DNA of 64,000 nt from Undibacterium sp. YM2. GTDB taxonomy: Bacteria > Pseudomonadota > Gammaproteobacteria > Burkholderiales > Burkholderiaceae_D. The stretch is from NCBI RefSeq assembly GCF_009937975.1, contig NZ_AP018441.1, positions 434,001 to 498,000 of the forward strand, written 5' to 3'. The stretch's first letter is position 1; each line of letters opens with the position of its first letter. Shown piece by piece: positions 29,405 to 37,782 of the stretch. Position numbers and translations under genes: made by a program. Below the pieces are notes generated by a model. That model saw only the letters and a list, made by a program, of their open reading frames with translations, was not told where the DNA came from and did no database searches.

Positions 29405-29523
29405 GCACAGGTTGGATCAACTCCACGCCTACCGCTTCTCCTCCCTGAGCGGGCACCGTTCGTCCCTATTCGTAACGGTGTTATTACCCCGGCAAAAAGA
29501 CTAATTTTGCCGGGGTTTTTTTA
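29405..29523 (+). ncRNA. Candidate small regulatory RNA between hemB and engB
   Basis: Both neighbours run leftward, but the gap holds a rightward set of hairpins ending in a textbook terminator. Elements: small hairpin 29411-29421; CCGCT (29432-29436) with AGCGG (29448-29452) exposing the loop TCTCCTCCCTG; CACCGTT (29454-29460) with AACGGTG (29474-29480), loop CGTCCCTATTCGT; terminator CCCCGGCAAAA (29487-29497) with TTTTGCCGGGG (29505-29515) and eight Ts that run onto the engB stop. The pyrimidine loop is complementary to Shine-Dalgarno sequences. In E. coli and Pseudomonas, Spot 42 and ErsA occupy the same place, convergent with engB. The 5' end is uncertain; no clear promoter was found (TTAATG at 29400 is a weak -10). 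Confidence 0.65.
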
Positions 29524-30255
29524 TTCTTCGTCAGTTTGCTGATCGCTTGTCGTGTCTGCCGGTGCAGTTCCATCAAGATGTTCTGCTGGATCTATATCCA
29601 GACCGACCAGGCGTTGTACTGCTGCATCGGCTTCTTCTATGCCTATGCGTTTCAGCGCAGAAAATAATTGCAGACTGAAAGGGAACAGCGGCCCCTCATC
29701 ATCCACGTAACTGTCGAGTACCGCTTTGGCTTTGCGCAAAGCATCGGTACATTCGCTGCGATTGAGTTTATCTGCCTTGGTCAAAATGCAATGGATGGGG
29801 CGGCCAGTTGGTGCAAACCATTCCAGCATCTGTATATCCAGGTCAGTAAATGGGCGGCGGGCGTCCATGATCAGGACCAGGGCTGCCAGTTGCGTGCGTC
29901 TTTGTACATAGGCACCGAGCAACTGGTTCCAGTGTTGCTTGGCGGCACCTGGTACCTCGGCATAGCCATAGCCCGGCAAATCCACCAGCAGGGCGCGGAT
30001 TTCATCGACCCTGGTTTCATCCTTGCGGTGCTGGCCCACATGGGCGCCACCAATGGAAAAATAATTAATGTGTTGAGTGCGCCCCGGTGTTTTTGAGGCA
30101 AAACAGAGTTTCTTCTGATTGCACAGGGTATTGATGGCGGTCGATTTGCCAGCGTTGGAGCGGCCAGCGAAAGCAATTTCCGGCACGTGGGTGCGCGGGA
30201 GATCGCGCAGATGATTCACCGTAGTGAAGAAGCGGGCTTGCCAGAGGATAGACAT
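29521..30255 (-). CDS. engB: Ribosome biogenesis GTPase YihA/YsxC (EngB)
   Basis: A small essential GTPase for large-subunit assembly. The 244-residue product has G1 GRSNAGKST (31-39), the switch region [12 protein letters not shown]3 DLPGYG and G4 TKAD, with an acidic Asp/Thr/Glu tail after residue 220 that is longer than in E. coli. It is transcribed leftward, divergent from the cytochrome c4 gene and convergent with the candidate small RNA. Confidence 0.96.
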   Translation of the reverse strand: MSILWQARFFTTVNHLRDLPRTHVPEIAFAGRSNAGKSTAINTLCNQKKLCFASKTPGRTQHINYFSIGGAHVGQHRKDETRVDEIRALLVDLPGYGYAEVPGAAKQHWNQLLGAYVQRRTQLAALVLIMDARRPFTDLDIQMLEWFAPTGRPIHCILTKADKLNRSECTDALRKAKAVLDSYVDDEGPLFPFSLQLFSALKRIGIEEADAAVQRLVGLDIDPAEHLDGTAPADTTSDQQTDEE

Positions 30256-30310
30256 AGAGGAAAGGAATAATGGAAAAATGCAACATAAGGCAGTAAAAAC
30301 GCCCGAAAGC

Positions 30311-30322
30311 TATTGTACAATA
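30311..30322. promoter_or_regulatory. 12-base palindrome in the engB/cytochrome c4 divergent region
   Basis: TATTGTACAATA is a perfect 12-base palindrome 55 bases from the engB start. It contains TACAAT on each strand, so it can be read as a -10 box in both directions, though no good -35 is seen on either side. A regulator site is also possible. Confidence 0.35.
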
Positions 30323-30384
30323 AGGGGTTAGGTCTTGGGCAGCGATTAAAACCATGTCCACATGCCAGTTTTGTACGTATTTCG

Positions 30385-30413
30385 TTGCAAAAGAGTGCCT
30401 TTTTACGTATCAA
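30385..30413 (+). promoter_or_regulatory. Promoter of the cytochrome c4 gene
   Basis: TTGCAA (30385-30390), an exact 17-base spacer and TATCAA (30408-30413), about 60 bases before the ATG at 30473. Confidence 0.55.
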
Positions 30414-30472
30414 ATCGCTGCAATATGTCGCCAATAGGGCAGATTTCTATTATTTAGTCTCAGGGTGTTTGA

Positions 30473-31171
30473 ATGAACCGTGCTTTCTTATCGTTGTCTA
30501 AGTCCATCAGCGTCGCAGTCCTGGCGGTATCGTCTTTTGCCTCTTCGGTCCATGCTAATGAAGTAGCCAAGCCAGCCAAGGCTGACCCAGTCAAAGGCGA
30601 AGCACTGTATACCAATGGCGACGCAGCCCGCGGCATTACTGCCTGCGTATCCTGCCATGGTGCAGCCGGTAATTCCACCATTGCTGCCAATCCCAAGCTG
30701 TCTGCCCAGCACGAAGCTTACCTGGTCAAACAACTGACCGATTTTACTGGTGATACACGCAAAAATGCCATCATGACCACCTTTGCCAAGGCCATGACAG
30801 CAGATGACATGAAAAACGTTGCTGCTTACCTGGCTACACAAAAATCCAAACCAGGTACAGCAAAAAACAAGGATATCGTTGAACTGGGCAAGCAAATCTA
30901 TCGCGGTGGTATCGCCGAGAAAAATGTTCCTGCCTGCGCAGGCTGCCATAGTCCAAATGGCGCTGGTATCCCGGCACAATTCCCACGCATCGCTGGCCAG
31001 CATCAGGATTACACGATTGCCCAGCTGACAGGCTTCCAGAACGGTTCCCGCAAGGATGGTGCAAAAATCACCGGTGCCCGCCAGAACAGCGCGCAGATGA
31101 TGACGATAGCCAAGAAAATGTCTGAAGACGAAATCAAGGCGGTTGCAGACTACGTTGCTGGTCTGAAGTAA
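30473..31171 (+). CDS. Periplasmic diheme cytochrome c4
   Basis: A 232-residue exported protein with a signal peptide (about residues 1-28, ending SSVHANE) and two class I cytochrome domains. Heme sites are CVSCH (58-62) and CAGCH (155-159); distal methionines are likely in the IMTTFAKAM and AQMMTIAKKM segments. Cytochrome c4 passes electrons to terminal oxidases. It is followed by its own terminator, then by the resB-ccsB genes whose products attach heme to such proteins. Confidence 0.93.
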   Translation: MNRAFLSLSKSISVAVLAVSSFASSVHANEVAKPAKADPVKGEALYTNGDAARGITACVSCHGAAGNSTIAANPKLSAQHEAYLVKQLTDFTGDTRKNAIMTTFAKAMTADDMKNVAAYLATQKSKPGTAKNKDIVELGKQIYRGGIAEKNVPACAGCHSPNGAGIPAQFPRIAGQHQDYTIAQLTGFQNGSRKDGAKITGARQNSAQMMTIAKKMSEDEIKAVADYVAGLK

Positions 31172-31195
31172 ACCATCAGGTAAAGTATTTGAGGA

Positions 31196-31223
31196 GGGGG
31201 TGGCAATAGCCATCCCCTTTTTT
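31196..31223 (+). terminator. Terminator after the cytochrome c4 gene
   Basis: GGGGGTGGC (31196-31204) pairs with GCCATCCCC (31209-31217), one G-U, loop AATA, followed by six Ts. Confidence 0.8.
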
Positions 31224-31307
31224 CATGATGGATGCCCGTGTAATAGCTATTCACCTGCATTCAGCCAGATTTTAATGAAGCGTGTACTATTCGTTGCGCC
31301 CGGATAT

Positions 31308-31316
31308 TGATATAAA
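31308..31316 (+). promoter_or_regulatory. Extended -10 promoter candidate for resB
   Basis: TGATATAAA: the TG dinucleotide one base before TATAAA (31311-31316) makes an extended -10 box about 90 bases before resB. No convincing -35 is seen. Confidence 0.4.
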
Positions 31317-31407
31317 ACACTTCCTGGCAAGGATGTTTCTTTTAACATCTGCAGCAAGCATTTTGCGCAAGCATCATCTGTCATATCCCAAGTAATAAGC
31401 AGAGAGT

Positions 31408-33594
31408 ATGGAAAACAAGATAGAAGGCGATCAGCCTGCAGATACTGGCGGCATACAGCTGCAAACCCGACGCGCCTGGCTGGCGGATGCGGTTGAATTG
31501 CTGTCTTCCATGCGTTTTGCCATCAGCTTGTTGACACTGATCGCGATTGCCTCAGTGATAGGTACGGTGCTCAAGCAAAATGAGCCCATGCCTAACTATG
31601 TGAATCAGTTTGGCCCTTTCTGGTTTGAGATTTACAGCAAACTCAGCCTGTATGCCGTGTATTCAGCCTGGTGGTTCTTGCTCATCATGACTTTCCTGGT
31701 GATCTCGACTTCATTATGCGTGATACGCAATGCACCGAAGATGATCAAGGACATGCGTAGCTGGCGCGATAATGTGCGTGAACAATCCTTGCGTAATTTC
31801 CATCACCGTTCCGAGTGGCAAAGCAGCAATGGCCGGGGTAAGATGACTGAGCAGATACTGGCCCATCTGGCACGTGTCGGTTACCGTTTCAAGCTGGTTG
31901 AAAAAGAAGGCGCAACTCTGATCGCCGCCAAACAGGGCGCGGCAAATAAATGGGGTTATATCTTTGCCCATAGTGCGATTGTCATCATTTGTGTGGGCGG
32001 TTTGCTGGATTCTGAATTGCCTATACGTTTCCAGCAATGGTTCATGGGCAAGGTGCCGTTTGAAGGGAGTGGCATTATTGCCAAAATACCGGAGCAGCAC
32101 CGTTTGTCTCTGTCCAATCCTACCTTCCGCGGCAATACCATGATCCCTGAAGGGGCCAGCAGCAGCACGGCCATCTTGCCGCAGGCAAGCGGTGTGCTGG
32201 TACAGGACTTGCCTTTCACCATCAAGCTGAAAAAATTCACGATCGATTTTTATTCCACCGGCATGCCCAAGCTGTTTGCCAGCGATGTGGAAGTCACTGA
32301 CCATGATACTGGTAAGTCCTTCTCCTCTACCATCAAGGTCAATGAGCCTTTGATTTATAAAGGTATTGCAGTCTATCAATCAAGTTTTGAAGATGGCGGC
32401 AGCCGTCTGCAGGTCAAGGCTTATCCCATGCTCGGGCCAGATGCCAGCACGCTTGCCATGACAGGTGAAGTGGGGGGCAGTACGGCATTGAAGCCGGGTA
32501 CGGGTAATGACTTTACGATAGAGTGGTCTGGCTTCCGGCCATTCAATGTTGAGAACATGGCGCGTAATGGCAGTGACGTCAGGGCGGTGAATCCCAATCA
32601 GACCCTGAATGAAAAATTCACGGCTGACCTGGACAAGCATCTGGGCTCTGCCGCCAAGAATGCCAATAATAAAGATTTGAAGAATGTCGGCCCCAGCCTG
32701 CAATATAAATTGCGGGATAAAACTGGCCAGGCCAGGGAGTTTCATAACTACATGCAGCCCGTTGAGATCAATGGTGACTACATGATTTTGGCTGGCACGC
32801 GCGATTCGCCAGGCGACGCCTTCCGCTATCTGCGTATTCCTGCCGATGATGAGGACAGTATAAAGGACTGGATGCGTTTGCGTGCAGCAGTACAAAATCC
32901 TGAAATGCGTGCTCAGGCTGTAACGCGCTTCGCCGAGAGTGCATTAAAAAGAAATCAATCCAGTGGTGCGCAAAAATCTGATTTGTGGGCAACTTCTGCG
33001 AAGATCAGTCTGGAGGCTTTTGCCGGAGATGATAAATTATCCGGCCTGAATGCCATTTCCAAATTGCTGGAAAAAGTCCCGCAGGCAGAACAAGAGAAGG
33101 TCGCCGAAGGCTTTATCAAGGTCTTGAACGGCACCATGTGGGAGTTATGGATGGTCGCCCGTGAAAAAGAGGGTTTGCCCGCTTTTGAGCTGGATGAAAA
33201 ACATGCACGTTTCCTGCAACTGGCGATAGGTGCGTTGTCTGACGCTACTTTCTACGGTGCACCAGTCTATTTGCAACTCACCGGTTTTGATGAGGTCAAG
33301 GCATCGGTATTGCAGGTCACGCGTTCACCAGGCAAGAATGTGGTGTATCTTGGCTGCCTGTTTCTGGTCATAGGCGTGTTTTCCATGTTCTACATCCGTG
33401 AGCGCCGTTTGTGGGTATGGATCAAGGATAATGACCATGGTGCACATGCATTGATGGCGCTGAGTTCCCAGCGCAAGACACTGGATTTTGAAAAAGAATT
33501 TGAGCAATTGAAATTGCATTTGCAGCAACTGAGTACGCAAGCCGGGTTGGAGAGTCAGGCAGCGCCTGCAGATACACCACGAAATGCAGAGTAA
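31408..33594 (+). CDS. resB: Cytochrome c biogenesis protein ResB (Ccs1), System II
   Basis: ResB and CcsB form the System II heme lyase that exports heme and ligates it to apocytochromes c. The 728-residue product has N-terminal helices (MRFAISLLTLIAIASVIGT; WWFLLIMTFLVISTSLCV), a third helix near residue 190, a large periplasmic domain and a last helix (VVYLGCLFLVIGVFSMFYI, about 645-663). The conserved LSLSNPTFRGN and VNEPLIYKGIAVYQSSF segments are seen. ccsB follows after 51 bases. Confidence 0.93.
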   Translation: MENKIEGDQPADTGGIQLQTRRAWLADAVELLSSMRFAISLLTLIAIASVIGTVLKQNEPMPNYVNQFGPFWFEIYSKLSLYAVYSAWWFLLIMTFLVISTSLCVIRNAPKMIKDMRSWRDNVREQSLRNFHHRSEWQSSNGRGKMTEQILAHLARVGYRFKLVEKEGATLIAAKQGAANKWGYIFAHSAIVIICVGGLLDSELPIRFQQWFMGKVPFEGSGIIAKIPEQHRLSLSNPTFRGNTMIPEGASSSTAILPQASGVLVQDLPFTIKLKKFTIDFYSTGMPKLFASDVEVTDHDTGKSFSSTIKVNEPLIYKGIAVYQSSFEDGGSRLQVKAYPMLGPDASTLAMTGEVGGSTALKPGTGNDFTIEWSGFRPFNVENMARNGSDVRAVNPNQTLNEKFTADLDKHLGSAAKNANNKDLKNVGPSLQYKLRDKTGQAREFHNYMQPVEINGDYMILAGTRDSPGDAFRYLRIPADDEDSIKDWMRLRAAVQNPEMRAQAVTRFAESALKRNQSSGAQKSDLWATSAKISLEAFAGDDKLSGLNAISKLLEKVPQAEQEKVAEGFIKVLNGTMWELWMVAREKEGLPAFELDEKHARFLQLAIGALSDATFYGAPVYLQLTGFDEVKASVLQVTRSPGKNVVYLGCLFLVIGVFSMFYIRERRLWVWIKDNDHGAHALMALSSQRKTLDFEKEFEQLKLHLQQLSTQAGLESQAAPADTPRNAE

Positions 33595-33645
33595 TCGACT
33601 ACACTATGAAGCAGGTGGCCTGATGGCCCGAGCATCTGGGGAAAT

Positions 33646-34794
33646 ATGATGGAAGCGACACAGAATTACACACCCTACCAGGGTTTCTTTAAACGACTGT
33701 CGATAGCGGACTGGTTATACGCCGTGGGCTTGTGCATGGCGTCCCTGTTTGCCTTCAGCCGGTTTGGTGCCTATATGGACGGCTATGAAAAGGCCATCGT
33801 CTTGCTGGCTGCGCCCACATTTGCCTGGCTGGGCTGGTACTGGAAACCTGTGCGGCCACTGCTGGTGATACTGGCTGTGCTGAGTCTGTTTGCCATACAG
33901 CTATACGGTGGCTCACTGGATATGGCGAACAAAAAATTCTTCCTCAAATACCTGCTGTCCAGCCAGTCTGCCATCTTGTGGATGAGCACTTTATTTTTCC
34001 TGTCCACCCTGTTTTACTGGGGCGGCCTGATCGCTCGCTCTGATTTTGGCGCTTCGGTCGGTACCGTATTGTGCTGGTCCGCAGTGGTCATGGGCTTCAC
34101 CGGCATGCTGGTGCGCTGGTATGAGTCTTATCTGATCGGTGCCGATGTCGGTCATATCCCGGTCTCGAATCTGTATGAAGTATTCATTTTGTTTTCGATG
34201 ATTACGGCGATGTTTTATTTGTATTATGAACAGCAATATCGTACCCGCCAGTTGGGGCCATTTGTCATGCTAGTCATTTCGGCGGCAGTCGGTTTCTTGC
34301 TGTGGTACACCGTCAGCCGTGAAGCTGCAGAGATCCAGCCACTGGTGCCTGCATTGCAAAGCTGGTGGATGAAAATACACGTACCCGCCAATTTCATCGG
34401 TTATGGTACTTTTGCCCTGGCAGCCATGGTGTCTGTTGCCTATCTGCTCAAATCCAAAGGCTATCTGGCTGACCGTCTGCCAGCGCTGGAAGTGCTGGAT
34501 GATATTATGTACAAGGCTATTGCTGTTGGCTTTGCCTTCTTCACAATTGCCACGATCCTTGGTGCCTTGTGGGCAGCCGAAGCCTGGGGTGGCTACTGGT
34601 CATGGGACCCGAAAGAAACCTGGGCACTGATCGTCTGGCTCAATTATGCAGCATGGTTGCACATGCGCCTCATGAAAGGCTTGCGTGGTCAGGTCGCGGC
34701 CTGGTGGGCGCTGGTGGGTTTGTTGGTGACCACTTTTGCTTTCCTCGGCGTGAACATGTTCTTGTCCGGTCTGCACTCTTACGGCACGCTATAA
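33646..34794 (+). CDS. ccsB: Cytochrome c biogenesis protein CcsB (ResC/CcsA family)
   Basis: The heme-handling partner of ResB. This 382-residue polytopic protein ends in the WWD-type signature WGGYWSWDPKETWALIVWL with flanking helices; conserved periplasmic histidines include HVPANFIGYG and LHMRLMKG. ATGs at 33646 and 33649 are both plausible after GGGGAAAT. With resB it makes a complete System II pair, so System I ccm genes are not needed. Confidence 0.93.
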   Translation: MMEATQNYTPYQGFFKRLSIADWLYAVGLCMASLFAFSRFGAYMDGYEKAIVLLAAPTFAWLGWYWKPVRPLLVILAVLSLFAIQLYGGSLDMANKKFFLKYLLSSQSAILWMSTLFFLSTLFYWGGLIARSDFGASVGTVLCWSAVVMGFTGMLVRWYESYLIGADVGHIPVSNLYEVFILFSMITAMFYLYYEQQYRTRQLGPFVMLVISAAVGFLLWYTVSREAAEIQPLVPALQSWWMKIHVPANFIGYGTFALAAMVSVAYLLKSKGYLADRLPALEVLDDIMYKAIAVGFAFFTIATILGALWAAEAWGGYWSWDPKETWALIVWLNYAAWLHMRLMKGLRGQVAAWWALVGLLVTTFAFLGVNMFLSGLHSYGTL

Positions 34795-34903
34795 ATATTG
34801 AGATAATTTGTAAGGATCAGCAGGAAACTCCGACTCATGAGAAACTAGGGCGTAATAGCGATGTCAAACCGCTGTTGCGCCATACTCAACCACGGAGTCC
34901 CCC

Positions 34904-35884
34904 ATGCTGATCAAACGTAGCCCTAATGGCATAGACTTGCCTTTCTCTTCAGAAATCACGCCTCGTGCAGTGTTTGATGCGCGCCGTGATTTTATCCGCA
35001 AGATGGCACTTGGTTCCATCGCTGGCACCTCCCTGTTTGAAATGGCCAACCGCGCCGCTTTTGCCCAGAACCCTGGCGCGCAAAAACTGGCCGCAAATCC
35101 GAATTCTGCCTATGCGCTGATGGAAAAGCATACCGCCTACAAGGACGCGACGACCTACAATAATTTCTATGAGTTCGGTACCGACAAGGCTGATCCGGCA
35201 GTGACTGCTCACACACTGAAGCCGCGCCCCTGGTCTGTCAGCATAGAAGGTGAAGTCAAAAAGCCAATGACGCTGGACCTGGACAGCCTCATGAAACTGG
35301 CACCAATGGAAGAACGCATTTATCGCCTGCGCTGCGTTGAGGGCTGGTCCATGGTGATACCCTGGGCAGGTTATTCATTGTCCAACCTCATCAAAAAAGT
35401 TGAACCTACGGGTAATGCCAAATATATAGAATTCATCACACTCGATGACAAGAAGCAAATGCCAGGCTTGCGCAGCCCTGTGTTGCAATGGCCTTATGTA
35501 GAAGGTCTGCGCATGGATGAGGCAAATCATCCGCTGGCCTTGCTGACTTTTGGCATGTACGGCGAAGTCTTGCCTAATCAAAATGGTGCGCCGGTGCGTA
35601 TGGTCTTGCCTTGGAAGTATGGTTTTAAATCTGCCAAGTCCATCGTCAAGATACGCTTCGTCAAGGAGCAGCCACGCACAGCCTGGAACCTGGCGGCAGC
35701 CAATGAATATGGTTTTTATTCGAACGTGAACCCTGAGGTTGATCACCCGCGCTGGTCGCAAGCGACTGAGCGCCGTATTGGTGAAGATGGCCTGTTTTCA
35801 CGCAAGCGCAAGACCCTGATGTTCAATGGCTATAGCGAAGTGGCGTCGCTGTATTCAGGCATGGACTTGAAAAAGTTATTCTAG
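34904..35884 (+). CDS. msrP: Protein-methionine-sulfoxide reductase catalytic subunit MsrP (YedY)
   Basis: A periplasmic molybdopterin enzyme that repairs oxidised methionines in envelope proteins. The 326-residue product has a twin-arginine signal ([12 protein letters not shown], 26-37). Cys144 in LRCVEGWSM is the molybdenum ligand, and the C-terminal [17 protein letters not shown] is typical. msrQ follows after 13 bases. The longer N-terminus before the Tat motif is normal for this family. Confidence 0.95.
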   Translation: MLIKRSPNGIDLPFSSEITPRAVFDARRDFIRKMALGSIAGTSLFEMANRAAFAQNPGAQKLAANPNSAYALMEKHTAYKDATTYNNFYEFGTDKADPAVTAHTLKPRPWSVSIEGEVKKPMTLDLDSLMKLAPMEERIYRLRCVEGWSMVIPWAGYSLSNLIKKVEPTGNAKYIEFITLDDKKQMPGLRSPVLQWPYVEGLRMDEANHPLALLTFGMYGEVLPNQNGAPVRMVLPWKYGFKSAKSIVKIRFVKEQPRTAWNLAAANEYGFYSNVNPEVDHPRWSQATERRIGEDGLFSRKRKTLMFNGYSEVASLYSGMDLKKLF

Positions 35885-35897
35885 GATAGACGCACCC

Positions 35898-36524
35898 ATG
35901 TTGCTCACCAATAAGCAGGTCTCCCAGTTCAAGATAGTCTTGTTTGTCCTGGCATTGTTGCCGTTTATCAGGCTGGTCAGTTTTGTATTACTGGACAAGC
36001 TGGGCGCGAACCCGGTTGAATTTATCACCCGCAATACGGGTGACTGGACCCTGTATTTCCTGTGCATGACTTTGGCCGTGACGCCTTTGCGCAAGCTCTT
36101 GCACATGCCCTGGTTAATCCGGTGTCGACGCATGCTGGGCGTATATACTTTCTTTTACGCCATCCTGCATTTCATGACCTTCTTGTGGTTCGACCACTTC
36201 TTTGATGTGGCCGAGATGTGGAAGGATGTTATCAAGCGCCCCTTCATCACCGTCGGCTTCATCGCCTTTGTCTTGCTGATCCCTCTGGCTGTGACCAGTA
36301 CCAATGGCATGATCAAACGCCTGGGCGGCAAGCGCTGGCAGTGGTTGCATAAGTTGATCTATTTGATCGCACTGCTGGGCGTACTTCATTATTTCTGGAT
36401 GAAGGCCGGCAAGCATGACTTCTCTCAACCAATATTGTTTGGCCTCATCGTTGCCGCTCTGCTCATGATACGTCTTTGGTGGCGCTGGTCTGGCCGTGAG
36501 CCTGTGCTTGTGACGGGAGCCTGA
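35898..36524 (+). CDS. msrQ: Heme-binding membrane subunit MsrQ
   Basis: Passes electrons from the quinone pool or a flavin reductase to MsrP. The 208-residue protein has about six helices and the family histidines in YAILHFMTFLWFDH, WQWLHKLIYLIALLGVLHY and WMKAGKHD. It follows msrP directly, as in the E. coli msrPQ operon. Confidence 0.94.
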   Translation: MLLTNKQVSQFKIVLFVLALLPFIRLVSFVLLDKLGANPVEFITRNTGDWTLYFLCMTLAVTPLRKLLHMPWLIRCRRMLGVYTFFYAILHFMTFLWFDHFFDVAEMWKDVIKRPFITVGFIAFVLLIPLAVTSTNGMIKRLGGKRWQWLHKLIYLIALLGVLHYFWMKAGKHDFSQPILFGLIVAALLMIRLWWRWSGREPVLVTGA

Positions 36525-36575
36525 GTCCTGCTCAGTTTGTCCGCTTTACATGTTGCGGGCGCACATTGATCTTGT

Positions 36576-36605
36576 TTTACAGCGCATATTTCTTCTTGGC
36601 ATAAT
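36576..36605 (+). promoter_or_regulatory. Promoter candidate for the acyltransferase gene
   Basis: TTTACA (36576-36581), an 18-base spacer and CATAAT (36600-36605), 47 bases before the ATG at 36652. Confidence 0.5.
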
Positions 36606-36651
36606 CGCGTTTTTGAAGAATGCGGGCACAGACCCTTTCATTGCGTAAAAC

Positions 36652-37281
36652 ATGGAAGACTATTTACTCGAAAAGAAGACGGTTGCGACACTTACCCAGC
36701 GTGTCGCGGTCAGTATCCTGGGTTTGATAGGCTGGCGCGTACTGTACCGGCCCTTGCCGGGGCCGCGTGGTGTCATTATCGTTTATCCCCATACCTCGAA
36801 CTGGGACTTTGTCGTCGGTATCCTGGCCAAGCTGGCGATAGGCATGCCTTTTCACTTCATCGCCAAATCCTCTTTGTTTGAGGGTTTGACTGGTGCCACC
36901 ATAGGCCGTCTGGTGCGCTACCTCGGTGGCGAGCCAGTAGAGCGTGGAGTATCAAGCGGGACAATCGCCCGCCTGGCAGAAAAAATCAATCGGTCAGACT
37001 GGTACTGGATGGCGATCACGCCTGAAGGAACACGCAGCCGGAAGCCATATTGGCGCAGCGGCTTTTATCATATTGCCACCACGGCAAAAGTACCCTTAGG
37101 CTGCGCCCGCTTTGACTTTGCCAGGCGAGAAGTCGTGCTGGTTGATTACCTGACACTGACAGGTGAGCAGGCACAGGATCTGGCCAGCATTGCCGCTGTA
37201 TATCAAGGTGTGCAAGGCTGCCGCCCCGAGCAGGCTGGCCCCATCGCATTTCGCCCTGAGGATGGCAATGTTCAGGGCTGA
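36652..37281 (+). CDS. 1-acyl-sn-glycerol-3-phosphate acyltransferase family protein
   Basis: A PlsC-family enzyme of 209 residues. The catalytic HX4D motif is HTSNWD (47-52) and the substrate-binding EGTRSR is at 125-130. The family member is the short soluble or peripheral type, close to bacterial proteins annotated as glycerol acyltransferase; the actual acceptor is unknown. Its last ten bases overlap the converging lptM gene. Confidence 0.85.
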   Translation: MEDYLLEKKTVATLTQRVAVSILGLIGWRVLYRPLPGPRGVIIVYPHTSNWDFVVGILAKLAIGMPFHFIAKSSLFEGLTGATIGRLVRYLGGEPVERGVSSGTIARLAEKINRSDWYWMAITPEGTRSRKPYWRSGFYHIATTAKVPLGCARFDFARREVVLVDYLTLTGEQAQDLASIAAVYQGVQGCRPEQAGPIAFRPEDGNVQG

Positions 37282-37397
37282 GCTGGCGTGTTGTTTGTGC
37301 TGACAGGGGCAGGCTTGGTCGGCATGACCAAGGGGCCCTTCTGGCCGCAAGCCGACAATAAAGACATGATGAAAAATAGGCTAATCAGTTTGCGCAT
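37272..37397 (-). CDS. lptM: LPS translocon maturation chaperone LptM (YifL)
   Basis: A 41-residue lipoprotein starting at the ATG complementary to 37395-37397, after an AGGGAA ribosome site. The signal peptide ends in the lipobox LSAC, and the mature part begins CGQKGPLVMP; the CGxKGPL motif is the LptM hallmark. In E. coli LptM helps the LptD/LptE translocon mature. It is divergent from cyaY. In related genomes lysA usually follows lptM; here the next gene is a converging acyltransferase. Confidence 0.9.
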   Translation of the reverse strand: MRKLISLFFIMSLLSACGQKGPLVMPTKPAPVSTNNTPAQP

Positions 37398-37458
37398 CTT
37401 GTATTCCCTGAACACCGTATAGAATGGCGTTTTACTTATGAAGACGCTGGAGTGTAGC

Positions 37459-37770
37459 ATGACTGAATCTGAATTCCTGGTACTGGCAGATACTTGCTTG
37501 CAGCAAGTTGAGGAATTATTCGAACTAGCCTTTGAAAACGATGAGTACGATGTCGAATGCAGCCGTAGCGGCAATGTGCTGACGGTGGAATTTATCGATA
37601 CCAATTCAAAAATCATCGTCAATAGCCAGGCGCCGATGCAGGAGATGTGGGTGGCAGCGCGTAGCGGTGGTTTCCACTATAAGTATGACGGCCAGCACTG
37701 GCTCAATACGCGCGACGGGTCAGAATTGTTTGCAACCTTGTCCCGCGTGGCGCAAGAGCAAGGTCGCTAA
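37459..37770 (+). CDS. cyaY: Iron-sulfur cluster assembly regulator CyaY (frataxin)
   Basis: Bacterial frataxin binds iron and modulates IscS. The 103-residue product begins MTESEFLVLAD; the acidic helix-1 ridge (QVEELFELAFENDEYD) and the beta-sheet segment MWVAARSGGFHYKYD are conserved. The ATG at 37459 follows GGAG at six bases; the ATG at 37438 is a less likely start. It converges on mrcA. Confidence 0.93.
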   Translation: MTESEFLVLADTCLQQVEELFELAFENDEYDVECSRSGNVLTVEFIDTNSKIIVNSQAPMQEMWVAARSGGFHYKYDGQHWLNTRDGSELFATLSRVAQEQGR

Positions 37771-37782
37771 TTCACCGTTCTC

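Noticed and set aside
29487..29523. Terminator for hemB or promoter-side structure of engB
   Set aside because: The T run is on the plus strand only, while both genes are on the minus strand; hemB starts at 29332 and cannot be terminated there.
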